From Leidyana gryllorum EB-2025a (lineage: Eukaryota; Apicomplexa): DNA of 64,000 nucleotides. Position numbers and translations under genes: made by a program. The notes under the pieces are model-generated. The model was not told the origin of the DNA. It saw only the letters and a program-made list of their open reading frames with translations, and ran no database searches. This document shows positions 11,294 to 20,640 of this stretch, one piece after another (position 1 is the stretch's first letter; each line of letters opens with the position of its first letter). The stretch spans positions 62,001 through 126,000 of the forward strand of contig JBLWGC010000177.1 of assembly GCA_048772705.1 (NCBI GenBank), given 5' to 3'.

Positions 11294-11746
11294 CCCCTAT
11301 TCGGGAGTCAAGATCGAGGTTGATTCAAACTTGAGTTGATGTAACAACGCACATCACTCATACGAGCTCCTGCTCGCCTTATATGCATTGATCTCCCTAT
11401 ATGCTCGTGTGTGCGTGTTCATGTAGTAACGCTTTACCAAGCAATGTGTAATATTTATGTAAGTTCACTTGTAATGTTACCACGTAAGCTTATGCCATGT
11501 GCCGTGTTGTTTCACGACTTGATGACGCATTCATTACACATCTGGCAGCACCATTGTGGCCGAGCGCACACGTGTGTAGCCGCGCCCGGTCTCCTGCCTT
11601 ATACCGTCTTTGCTTTGCAGCGCTCAACCGCGTCCTTTTTCTTACATAAATGTCACCCACGTCGCACAGTTGAACGCGGTAGGCGTTTGTGACTCTTTTC
11701 CACAGGCGTGTGTGTATCTGAAGAGCAAAGATTACCACCCTGTCAC
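11294..11746. other. 453-bp intergenic region
   Basis: There is no convincing ORF, tRNA or other RNA gene. The sequence is T/GT-rich, with stretches such as GTGTGTGCGTG near 11411. A short complementary pair (ACCGCGT near 11628, ACGCGGT near 11672) could form a weak hairpin. It presumably holds the 3' end of the F-box gene and the VPS4 promoter. Confidence 0.35.
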
Positions 11747-13483
11747 ATGGTGAACTACGTCCTCCTGGGGAACGCGGCCACTTATGGGCGGAAGGCTGTC
11801 GAGTTTGACATCCAAGGCAAGTTATGGGAAGCACATGATAACTATGTGGCGGCGGCAAATGTTTTGAAAGACCTAGTGAATGGTGAGTAAAGCCTTTGGG
11901 ACCTGTAGAAGCTTATCATGTAGCCGAAACTAATGAAACCTTTCGCGGGGCGATGGAGAAACAGAGAGTGGGGTATCTACGACGGTGTGATGAGATCGAA
12001 GCTCTATTCTCAGTATGTGTATTTGGCGAAAATCCCAAAGCGGTGATGGAGGTGGGCACCGAGCCCACCCAGCCCACTGAGACTGACAGCAGCGACCCAG
12101 ATCCCTTGCTGACGAGCGACAGTCAAGGAGCCGACCACGGTCCAGGCTCACTATTTGACCAGCCCAAGGCTGAGGTTTGTGTTCGTTCAATTGATCGCTG
12201 TCATCACAGAGGGCTTGAGCCGAGCAGCAGGCACTATCCCGCGATTCGGCCAAAGAAGCTGGGGAAAGATCGGGCATTCCCACACTTGAGGAACTCGCTG
12301 ATGCCAAATGATGATCGAAGTCTGGAGAACTTCAAGATGGCGCTGCGGCAGACAATCTGTCGGCCGAAGACGACGTTTGACGATGTCGCTGGTCTCGAAC
12401 AAGCTAAGAATGCCATCGAAGAAGCCGTTGTATTTCCTCGGGAGTTTCCGGGGCTTTTTGCCAAGATGAAGGCCTGGAAGGCCATATTGCTGTTTGGTCC
12501 TCCTGGTACAGGAAAGACCCATTTGGCTCGGGCAACGGCGAACGCTGTCCAAGCGACGTTTCTGTCGATTTCAAGCACTGATTTAGTATCGAAGTGGCAG
12601 GGCGACTCTGAAAAACAGATCCGAGCTCTGTTTGAAGTCGCTCATGAGAATAAGCCCTGTATAATCTTTTTCGACGAGATTGATTCAATCTGCTGCAGTG
12701 AGTGAAGGAAGTTCGTGTTCAGATATATCAGTGTGTGCGATCAGCTCGTGGGGAGGGTGAGCAAGACTCGACCAGACGGCTCAAGACTGAGTTCTTAGTT
12801 CAACTGTCGAAACTTGCAGACCGAGAAGATCCCGCTCATCAGTCGAATGTGTTGGTTCTCGGGGCCACAGTGAGTTGAACTGAAACCCTCGTGTGTTAAT
12901 CATCAATTATGTGCATCAGAATGTGCCATGGAGCCTCGATCCCGCAATTGTCCGACGATTTGAACGCCGCCTGTTCATTGATTTACCTGACGAGCCAGCA
13001 CGCCGACGCATCTTTGAGATGCACTTGACCAAGTTGGGCGAAAGACTCTCCGCCGAAGACCTGGATTACCTGGCAAGATCCACAGAAAACTATTCAGCAC
13101 ACGACATTGCCATGGTCGTCCAAGACGCTGCCATGGAACGAGTTCGCAAGGTCCGACGAGCGCGGTACTTTTGCAGGATACACGATCCCAACGGCGAGGA
13201 AAAACTTCAAGCCCTCACGACTGATGAGTATGAGGGCATTCCATACGCCAGCAGAGATCTCGTCGCAGCCCCCATGTCATACTCTGAGGTCGATTCGACC
13301 CGCATATATTGCGAACCCATCACTTTGGTAAGCGAAAGGGTGTCATCTTTGATTGGCAATACTTGTAATTGTGTGCAGAACGATTTCGCTTCGGTATCGG
13401 GAAAGGTCAAGAAGACTGTAAAGGCGTCGCATGCGGAGGCGTTCATTCGGTGGAACCGAGAATACGGGATGACGGACTACTAG
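11747..13483 (+). CDS. VPS4: VPS4-type AAA ATPase (ESCRT-III disassembly)
   Basis: Five exons: 11747-11882, 11924-12697, 12745-12869, 12920-13327, 13379-13483; 515 aa. An N-terminal MIT domain (residues 1-75, including [20 protein letters not shown]) precedes a long acidic linker. The AAA core follows: Walker A GPPGTGKT at about 236-243, [15 protein letters not shown], Walker B IIFFDEID, the sensor LVLGATNVPW, and FERR as arginine fingers. The C-terminal helix segment [14 protein letters not shown] is typical of VPS4. The family disassembles ESCRT-III on endosomes and at abscission sites. At 515 aa it is longer than the usual ~440, mainly in the linker. Both splicing and the protein family are clear; only the first acceptor (11908 or 11923) is uncertain. 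Confidence 0.95.
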
Positions 13484-14398
13484 AAACAGCAGCACGCCTT
13501 TTGAAGTGGCGTCTTTTTCGGACCCTTATTGGCCCATCGGCTTGCAGCATAGGCACCAGCACCAGCCGCTGTCGAGTACGGATCAGGCTGACCTCCATAC
13601 ATTCCGTAGTTGTTGGTTCCCTCGTCTTGTGGTACTTTGCGACGTTTCAATGCCCCGTGGGGATCTTCACCAGTTAATTGGGCGAACTGTCGATAGGTCA
13701 AAGCTGGATTGGCTGGATTGTAAGGAGTCCCTCCGCGGAAACTTAGGGTCATATGGACCTCTCCGCGAGTTGCGGTTCCTCGCTGACCATAAATCTGCAG
13801 CAGGGAAAGATTGGTGTCCGGAGACACGGTGTGTGCATAACACACTCACAGTGACAGGCCCAGTCCAAGATCGACTATGACTGTTTAATACTGCCATTAG
13901 ATCAAGTGGAACTTCTCCAATGAATTCGTCGGCACTGCTTAGCATACTTTTCACTGGCATTAGGGTCGACAATACTGACTCACATTAGCTCCTTGGCGAA
14001 AGCTTGCACAACTACGAGAGGCTCTCCAGTCTTGGGAAGAAAGTTGTCGCAGCCTGCTTTTACGCGGTGGTACTTACGAATGGTAAACGAAGCTCGGTAT
14101 CAAAGGTGGGGTTACTCCCACCCCACGTCTTGGGCGATGTTTTGACTCTTTGAGCTTTCTTGCTTGTTAGATAGACCGCCACATAGGGGTCCTGATGTAG
14201 TGGTGGAGGTGTGAGCCGTTGTCAGCGTACCATCTTTAGGTTGGAGATGACTGTGGGCTTGTAGAGATTGGTACATTTGTGTATGGTGACGACGACGACT
14301 TCGGGAAGGCTGCCTCCAGGTTGGACGATATCATCTGCTTTCGTGAGAGTCTCCTTTCCCACCAAGAAATCCTTTAGTCCTTTGAAGGTTGTTAGCAT
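13480..14398 (-). CDS. Single C2-domain protein with C-terminal Cys cluster
   Basis: Five exons on the minus strand: 14398-14231, 14191-14078, 14030-13984, 13934-13850, 13794-13480; 242 aa. A C2 domain spans about residues 34-160. It has VVVTIHKCTNLY, then DPYVAVYL, NPTFDTELRLPF, and the later acidic loop ADEFIGEVPLDL. C2 domains bind membranes, usually through calcium. The tail is Gly/Tyr/Ala-rich and ends KACCCF, which fits lipid modification (CaaX-like or palmitoyl). Acceptor 13935 gives a CAG, but 13938 or 13947 would also fit the phase and would add 1 or 4 residues. Its stop codon overlaps the VPS4 stop. Confidence 0.8.
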
Positions 14399-14442
14399 GT
14401 TGTTATGGTGGTTACTACGAAAATGCGAAAGAGAGAAAGAGT

Positions 14443-14979
14443 CTATTCATGGAAAAGACCGTGAGTGGGGATGTTGGGGAGCATCTTGTCGCCTTCCAAG
14501 GCATCCAAAACTAACAGAAAACAGGCGCCGACGACTTCGACACCCTGGGAGTGGACCAGCTTAGCGATGGCACTGACTGTACCCCCAGTGGCGAGCAGAT
14601 CATCGACTATGACGACCTTGTCATTGGGTTTGAAAGCACCCTCTTCCACCTGCAGCACCGCCTCTCCGTACTCTAGCCCATAAGCCACTTCAATAGTCTT
14701 GCCGGGGAGCTTTCCCTTCTTCCTAGCTACAATAAACGGCAGCCCAAGTTCGTAGGCAACGGGACATCCAAAGATGAATCCACGTGCCTCGGGGCCCACT
14801 ATTGCCGTTGCCCCGAACTCACGAGTGACACGTGCCATCTCTTGAATCACCTGACGGAACGCACGCGCATCCGCCACGACACCCATGACATCTCGGAAGA
14901 GAATGCCTGGTTTGGGGAAGTCTGGGAATGACTTGATCACGCTCTTAACGTGATTTCGCTCTTCATCATTCCACACCAT
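14443..14979 (-). CDS. APRT: Adenine phosphoribosyltransferase
   Basis: Single exon, 178 aa, a normal length for the family. It converts adenine and PRPP to AMP in purine salvage. The N-terminal FPDFPKPGILFRD motif, the VGPEARGFIFG segment and the PRPP-binding VVIVDDLLATGGT (residues 122-134) are all intact. The start at 14979 lies 27 bp upstream of where the inhibitor-2 gene ends, and both are on the minus strand. The C2 gene follows 44 bp downstream. No organellar targeting extension is visible, so a cytosolic enzyme is expected. Confidence 0.97.
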   Translation of the reverse strand: MVWNDEERNHVKSVIKSFPDFPKPGILFRDVMGVVADARAFRQVIQEMARVTREFGATAIVGPEARGFIFGCPVAYELGLPFIVARKKGKLPGKTIEVAYGLEYGEAVLQVEEGAFKPNDKVVIVDDLLATGGTVSAIAKLVHSQGVEVVGACFLLVLDALEGDKMLPNIPTHGLFHE

Positions 14980-15006
14980 TGTAAGCGAAAGAGGTAATTT
15001 TTTTCC

Positions 15007-15681
15007 TCACTTTTCTCTATCAATGTCGGAATTCTGCTGCTCCTCCTCCTCCTCTTCGTCCTCCATTTCCAATGATCTGAACACCATTTTGTAATCTAAC
15101 CTCCCAGCTCAAACATAGAAATCTCACCTCCGATGCTTTAGCACAAGAAACTCATTGTAGTGAGCCTTCCGACGCTGGGCGAATTCTTCCTTCTTTTTAC
15201 GGTCAGCTTCGGTCTCTTCCAACTGATCATTCAACTCAGCCATGAAAGCCGCAGTATCAGGTAGCTGTGTGTGTGCGCGTGTGTGTCTTAAGGTTTCACC
15301 CCTGATCGGCCAATCCCACCTGTCCCTGCATCAAATCCACGGATGATCGCCTGTCGGACCCGCTCAAGTTTGGAGTGGGTATCAATAGCACCTCTTCTGA
15401 CTGTTTGGGTTTAAGAGGAATTGGTAGTAGTCAACAAGAGCAGCCCAAGCTCACCTCTGGTAACAGCGGCGCTGGAGACGGCCCAAAGTATGGAGTCTTG
15501 GGCTCGTCAATCTTCATGCGGGTGCCGCGATCCTTGTCATGTTCGGCAATTATCTCTTCGTCCCACTGTATGTGTTCAGCTCTGAGAAACAATTTTGGAG
15601 TGGTTGTTGTTGAGTGTAAACTTACTGGTCTCGCGAATTGTCAGTCGGCTTCAAGATGCCTTTGCTCGGTTGTCTTTCCAT
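15007..15681 (-). CDS. PPP1R2: Protein phosphatase 1 inhibitor-2 homologue
   Basis: Five exons: 15681-15626, 15581-15455, 15400-15320, 15264-15128, 15076-15007; 156 aa. All phases match. The PP1-contact motifs of inhibitor-2 appear in order: KGILK at residues 7-11, IQWDEEIIAEHDKD, KIDEPKTPY, and the helix RRKAHYNEF near the C-terminus. A run of Glu follows. In the family the Thr of the TPY site is a GSK3 target that controls PP1 release; this Thr is present. The protein is shorter than the ~205-residue animal form. No single frame spans the gene; it emerges only after splicing. Confidence 0.9.
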
Positions 15682-15710
15682 TGTGGTCGAAAAAAAAATC
15701 GAATCGGGTG
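15682..15710. promoter_or_regulatory. 29-bp divergent intergenic region (inhibitor-2 / UTP4)
   Basis: Only 29 bp separate the two start codons of divergent genes. It contains an A-tract flanked by TCGA on both sides. It must lie within a shared promoter or overlapping 5' leaders, so the core promoters probably extend into the opposing gene. Confidence 0.6.
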
Positions 15711-18299
15711 ATGGCTGAGGGGTCTTCAGCTCCTGCTATCATCTGCCGCTTTTTCGAGCCTGGGACGGCGCCAGTTGAGTCATTGGCTTGCTCGCAGGTA
15801 TCGGATCGGGTGGCAGTCGGGAGAGCAGATGGTACCATTGATATTCTGAACCCCAAAGATTTCTCCTTGCTCAAGGTGGGTTTGCATATTGTCTTTGTTT
15901 ACACGCTTCTTCAGCGGTATGTGCGGACTGAGGAAGAAGAGAGCTCTATTAGAAACTTGATATATCTGGATGAGCCTCAATTCGGCGGGAAGTTTTTAGT
16001 TTCCAGTGGACTTTCTGGGAGGATTCAGGTTTGGTCAGATGCATTTCAACGAGTCGTAGCTTCCTCTGATTCACACGGCGGTCCAGTGTACGACCTTTGC
16101 TTACTGCCTTCCAGCGATCCAAGTTGGGTCCGCGTGGCGGCAGCTTGTGATGACGGGGCTGTGCGGGCGTTCCGCATCGGAAAAGAGACTTCTGTCTTGG
16201 ATTTTGGTGACACTGAGAAAGGAACAAGAATACTACCGACTGACCCCCTGCAGGTCACCTTCGAAAAGGTGATTTGCAAGGAACCCAATTGCCGCATTCT
16301 TAGTCTAACACTCTATGATGACGAGCATTTGTACTTCGGCACCGATCGTTCGATGATCTTTTGCGTCAATCTCACGTTAGGCGAGGTGGAATGCCGGATG
16401 GCCCTCACCAAGACCCGTCTGACAGAGCCGTCGTCCAAGAAACGCAAACTTGAAGAGCCCTCCGAGCTTCCAGCCGGGACCAATGTCTTCAAGTTCCTCA
16501 AAGAACAGCAAGAAAAGGAGAACGCGACCCAACAGGAGAGTGGCCCCCTTGGCAAGAACGCCCGTCTCGACGAGGTGGAGACGGCTGTCCTCTGTTTGAC
16601 TGCCTTTGAGAAGATGGTTATTTGCGGAGACTCCACAGGCCGTGTGAGTCTGGTCGACGGAGCCACCAGCACTCTGTTGAAGGAGTTCACCAAACACGAG
16701 GGCGGTATCACTGACGTCTTTTCGGTGAAGGCTAACACGAGTGAGGCACCCACTATCGTCTCGTTGGGCACAGATGGTCGCCTGGCCACATACTATCGCA
16801 CTGATGACGCTGAAGTGGACGACTCGTCCTGGGTGTCCGGTGTCATCCGTTATGCCCACCTTTCAGACTGCTCCAAGGGACTGGAATTGGGGAAGACGGG
16901 AGAGATTCTGGTCGGAGGGACCAACGGTACTGTGGCCATCTACGAGAGAGGCATAGTCAGCGTTAACAAGGTGGGCAATATGCCCCTGAGACTGCCAGCC
17001 TGTATGAACCTGGGCACTGGCCGTATCCAGGTGCTTAAGGGCATCGACTCTTCCAGTCCCGCTGTCATTATGGATCAGACCAGTTCCAAAATAAGTCTCT
17101 CCACCATTGTTAGAGAGTCGGCAACCACACCTCAGCAAGTCCAGGCCATTATGGAGGATGCGCGAGACATGCTGACACTGCCAGAGACCAAAAGTCTCTC
17201 CCACTTCACGGAAGAAGAGGTCCAAGTCTGGCTCGAGAAGGCTCAACAAAAGTTGTGGAACCCCGTCAAAATCACCGAGATGGCTTTCGACGGCTCAGCG
17301 AGCGCCGAGTATCGTCTACGGGCGGCCTGTTTGGTTCGGATTGAGCAAAAGAAGAAAGTGGTGTCTCATCTCGTTGCAGCAGCAACTACCAAAGCGCTCA
17401 AACTCTATCAGCTCAATCTCAAGAAAGCCATGCTGGAGGAAGTGGAGACGCCCAAAAGTCTCCGACGGTTCTTCAAGTCTCGCCAACCACTCTCCGTCAT
17501 GGACCTCGGCAGACCCTCAATGATGTTGGCCTCCTACTCAGAGGTCAATGGGAAGGATGTCAACTTTGGATTCGCCATAATATCTCTCGAACCCGCAGAG
17601 GAAAGAGTCGTTTGCCGTATCGATGACATTGGAGGATCCGTCCGAACCATTGCCTCCTCCCCTTTCAACCCGAACAGTACCAAGAGGCCTCCCAGGCTTC
17701 TGGTGACCACCAGCGAAGGGGCCGACCTTCTGTTCGAAACCACCAATGAGACCTCGTGGAAGAGCCTCAAATTCGTCACAGCCCTACCATTGAGGCCATC
17801 TGTTGCTGGCTATTCACTGGCCGTCCGTGGCGTGTCGGGTTCCCCCAACCAGATGGTTTTTGATCCAACTGGTCGATATATAGCAGCAGCGGTTCAACCC
17901 GAACATGTGTGGGTGTATGACTGTCAACGACGGTCATACCTCCGCACCTCCGATGGCACTTTGACCCTCAAAATACCGTTTGGAGGCAAACAGAATGTCC
18001 GCATTCATACCCTCTGTTGGTACGGTGGTCAAACGAGCAAGTCCCCAACGCTCCTAGTCTGCGGAAAGGGGAAAGCTACCTCACTGAGGCTGGAAATGGA
18101 CAACGGGCAGGTGCTCATCCGGCAAGAGCGGGTTTCATCGTTGAAGGCCGTTCGCGATGATGACTTTGTCCTTCAAGCATCTGTCAGCAGTCTGGAGCCC
18201 AAACAGGACCCCCTTCTGCTCATGATGGCCACATCCAGAACTAAATTGGACTCCATAGGTCCCCTCCCAATGGAAAGACGACGCTATGCGGCTCAGTGA
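15711..18299 (+). CDS. UTP4: UTP4/cirhin-like WD40 protein of the small-subunit processome
   Basis: Exons 15711-15875 and 15915-18299; 849 aa. The N-terminus matches the UTP4/cirhin family: CRFFEP, then VAVGRADGTIDIL, VSSGLSGRIQVWS, GGPVYDLCLLP and VAAACDDGAVRAF. WD-like repeats continue (VICGDSTGRVSLVDG, VGGTNGTVAIYERG). In the family this protein is part of t-UTP, needed for pre-rRNA transcription and 18S processing in the nucleolus. The 39-nt intron is a multiple of three and has no stop. Removing it restores alignment to the family; retention would insert 13 hydrophobic residues. A Lys/Glu-rich insert near 16440-16560 makes it longer than animal forms (~690 aa). Confidence 0.85.
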   Translation: MAEGSSAPAIICRFFEPGTAPVESLACSQVSDRVAVGRADGTIDILNPKDFSLLKVGLHIVFVYTLLQRYVRTEEEESSIRNLIYLDEPQFGGKFLVSSGLSGRIQVWSDAFQRVVASSDSHGGPVYDLCLLPSSDPSWVRVAAACDDGAVRAFRIGKETSVLDFGDTEKGTRILPTDPLQVTFEKVICKEPNCRILSLTLYDDEHLYFGTDRSMIFCVNLTLGEVECRMALTKTRLTEPSSKKRKLEEPSELPAGTNVFKFLKEQQEKENATQQESGPLGKNARLDEVETAVLCLTAFEKMVICGDSTGRVSLVDGATSTLLKEFTKHEGGITDVFSVKANTSEAPTIVSLGTDGRLATYYRTDDAEVDDSSWVSGVIRYAHLSDCSKGLELGKTGEILVGGTNGTVAIYERGIVSVNKVGNMPLRLPACMNLGTGRIQVLKGIDSSSPAVIMDQTSSKISLSTIVRESATTPQQVQAIMEDARDMLTLPETKSLSHFTEEEVQVWLEKAQQKLWNPVKITEMAFDGSASAEYRLRAACLVRIEQKKKVVSHLVAAATTKALKLYQLNLKKAMLEEVETPKSLRRFFKSRQPLSVMDLGRPSMMLASYSEVNGKDVNFGFAIISLEPAEERVVCRIDDIGGSVRTIASSPFNPNSTKRPPRLLVTTSEGADLLFETTNETSWKSLKFVTALPLRPSVAGYSLAVRGVSGSPNQMVFDPTGRYIAAAVQPEHVWVYDCQRRSYLRTSDGTLTLKIPFGGKQNVRIHTLCWYGGQTSKSPTLLVCGKGKATSLRLEMDNGQVLIRQERVSSLKAVRDDDFVLQASVSSLEPKQDPLLLMMATSRTKLDSIGPLPMERRRYAAQ

Positions 18300-18356
18300 T
18301 CATAGATTGAAGCAACTGTCTTGTGCGTGTGTGTGCGGTTCGGTTTTATCGGATAT

Positions 18357-20604
18357 TCAGAAACCCAGGCAATCATCACTACACATGTACTTCTTCGCAG
18401 GATCATCAGTACAGAATCTGCTGGACAACCAGCAAGCGTAGGCACATGTGTGCCAGACGTTTGTATTGAGGGTGACGGGTGCTTGGAACTTGAGTTCGCT
18501 CACGGACGCTGTAGCCACATCCACATCAGCCCGCATGATCTGATCGTCTGTGAAACGGGGATCGAGCTTAGCCATGTCAGCCGTGGGGATCTGCCGAATA
18601 GGTTTGAACAGTTTGACACCGCGCCCCGAAAACGTACCATGATAAAATTGGGATATGTGGCGTAGGGCCCATCCCTGCCAGAGCCATGGATGGCCATTGA
18701 GGTGCGAGCATCACAGCGTGGAAGGCCCGATCTGTTGGCGCAGGGGAACGCCGGGATGAGATCCAACTCTGTCATCATGAAGCGAACGTTGACACCGAGT
18801 TCAATCATTCGATCCAAGGCAACTTGATTGATTCCATGAGAGGGAGCAAAGGCAATTGCTTGAATTTTAACACCCAACGGTGCGTATTTCTCGGCAAACC
18901 TCACGCCGTAAACTTGTGTCATACCGCCGCCCAACGAGTGGCCGGTGATAGTGAGAGTGGTCTTGTCAGGTTCACATTCGCCTGTGCCGAAGATTTTGTT
19001 ATCTAAATAAGATTGAATTATGGGCAACGATAGATCAGCGAGTTGTTCGTATCCCCGGTGACCATAAGCGTCTTCAGACTGGCCGCTGATTGGCTGCAGT
19101 TGAGGGTTGAAATTGACGTTCCACTCGTAGCCACCTTTGGTCCCCCTTTGAGTCAGCAGGAAGTCGCAGGTGTACTTGGAGGAGCGAAGGGGGGCGTCAG
19201 TGGGGCGGTTTCGGCCGTCCTGAACGTATGGATAGACCATATCGCCTTTGCGACTCAAAATGGTCAGCGGGAGGGCCTCTTTGCCGGCGGCTCCGAGCTC
19301 TGGAGAGGCTGCAGACGAGGGAGATGGGGGGGAGTTACGGCGGCGGTGGTGACTTACCCTCTTCGCGGGCCCAAACCTCCAAGACTCTGTCCCAGCCAGG
19401 GACCATTTGAAGGGGGTTTGGGAATGTATCACAGAGGCCCTGTTGCAGAGTCCACTTGGTCTGGATGTTCATCGCCCAGTTCAGAAACATGTAAGTCGGA
19501 CCTTCGGCTTCGACGGTCTCAGGTTTGACGCTCCCATCCTCTGCAATTGCTTCGGATGGCGGCAAAAGAACCAAGTCCACAGGCTCAGTCGCCACGCCAT
19601 CCGGATACAACTTTTCACATTCATTCCAGTTTGGAGTTGGAGACACGGGTGCAGTTGCACAGTCCGGCGGGATCCCGGCCGAACAGCCCAGAACTGAAGA
19701 GAAAAGGAACGATTAGGAGAGAGACGTGCGGGGGGGAGACGCGGGAGGAGATGTCGGAGGAGGAGACACCGAACACACACTGCACACGCGGGGCCAAAAG
19801 CTGAGTCAAACACTTACAGGCGCCAATGATGCTGATGAGACCACACCCGGTCCATTCGGGATCAAAATCGTTTTCCAAAGACACATCAGCTGCCTCACAT
19901 GCGGCAGCGCCCACATCCTCCATGGGGGAGCGGATCCAAAGCGTCAATTTGCCGCTTTCTTGTGTGTTGTCTTCGACATAAGTGGTACCGAGTGCCCTCA
20001 AAAGGAGGCGACCCATCATTTTGGAGGTCACGAACCCGGAGAGGAGGTCAGGGATTCTGGCCTCCGGATCCATAGCTTCCATGAAGGGTATTTCGTCCCT
20101 CGGACGTTCATAAAGATCGCAAACACCTGAATCCACATCACACTCAGACTCCAGTGGGGGGGTTGCGACGTCGCGTATAATGTTTTTGATTATGTCAGAA
20201 ACGGTCTCGTTATAGGCCAAGTCTTTCAGCGCATAGTGAGCAATCAGTCGGTGGCCGGTCGGCGTGTCCAACAACCTCTCGACAGCGCCGCTCAACAACT
20301 TGAGTTTTTGGGATGTCGTAGTCGGACCGCCGCCTTGACCGCCGGCTGTGCTTCGAATTGCCTGAGCAGCGTTGTTTAGGGAGGGCAGCGCGTTCATAGC
20401 CTCTCTCAACTCATTTGTGTCGAGCCCGAGTGAAGAGGCTAACGCTCCCAGCATGCCCAGGGAGCATAGTCGCATCGGGGGGTCCGATGCAAAGAAGGAT
20501 TGCGGAACCCCCTCATACACAGGATAAGGTAGTTGACTGGTAAAGTCGGATGCTGTAGCCACTGATACTATGGCAACCTTTAGTAGAGGTTGAAGGAACC
20601 TCAT
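18357..20604 (-). CDS. Secreted class-3 lipase
   Basis: Four exons: 20604-19818, 19693-19358, 19308-18638, 18590-18357; 675 aa. A signal peptide (MRFLQPLLKVAIVSVATAS) opens the protein. The lipase elbow GHSLGGG, with the nucleophilic Ser near residue 500, is followed by a YGVRFAEKYAPLG helix typical of class-3 alpha/beta hydrolases. Cys residues are frequent, including a C-terminal CAYACWL...CSDDC cluster, and this fits an exported, disulphide-bonded enzyme. The N-terminal 370 residues match nothing I recognise. Intron 1 (124 nt) is longer than most in the window. The gene begins only 36 bp after the dynein stop codon on the same strand. Confidence 0.85.
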
Positions 20605-20640
20605 CGCGCAGAAATCAAACAAGGTGAACCAAAAAAAGAA

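Noticed and set aside
11294-11746. tRNA or other structured RNA gene
   Set aside because: No cloverleaf or B-box (GGTTCGANNC-like) arrangement is found; only weak short hairpins.
13506-13880. Plus-strand ORF over the C2 gene
   Set aside because: It lies antisense to the well-supported C2 exons and shows no domain.
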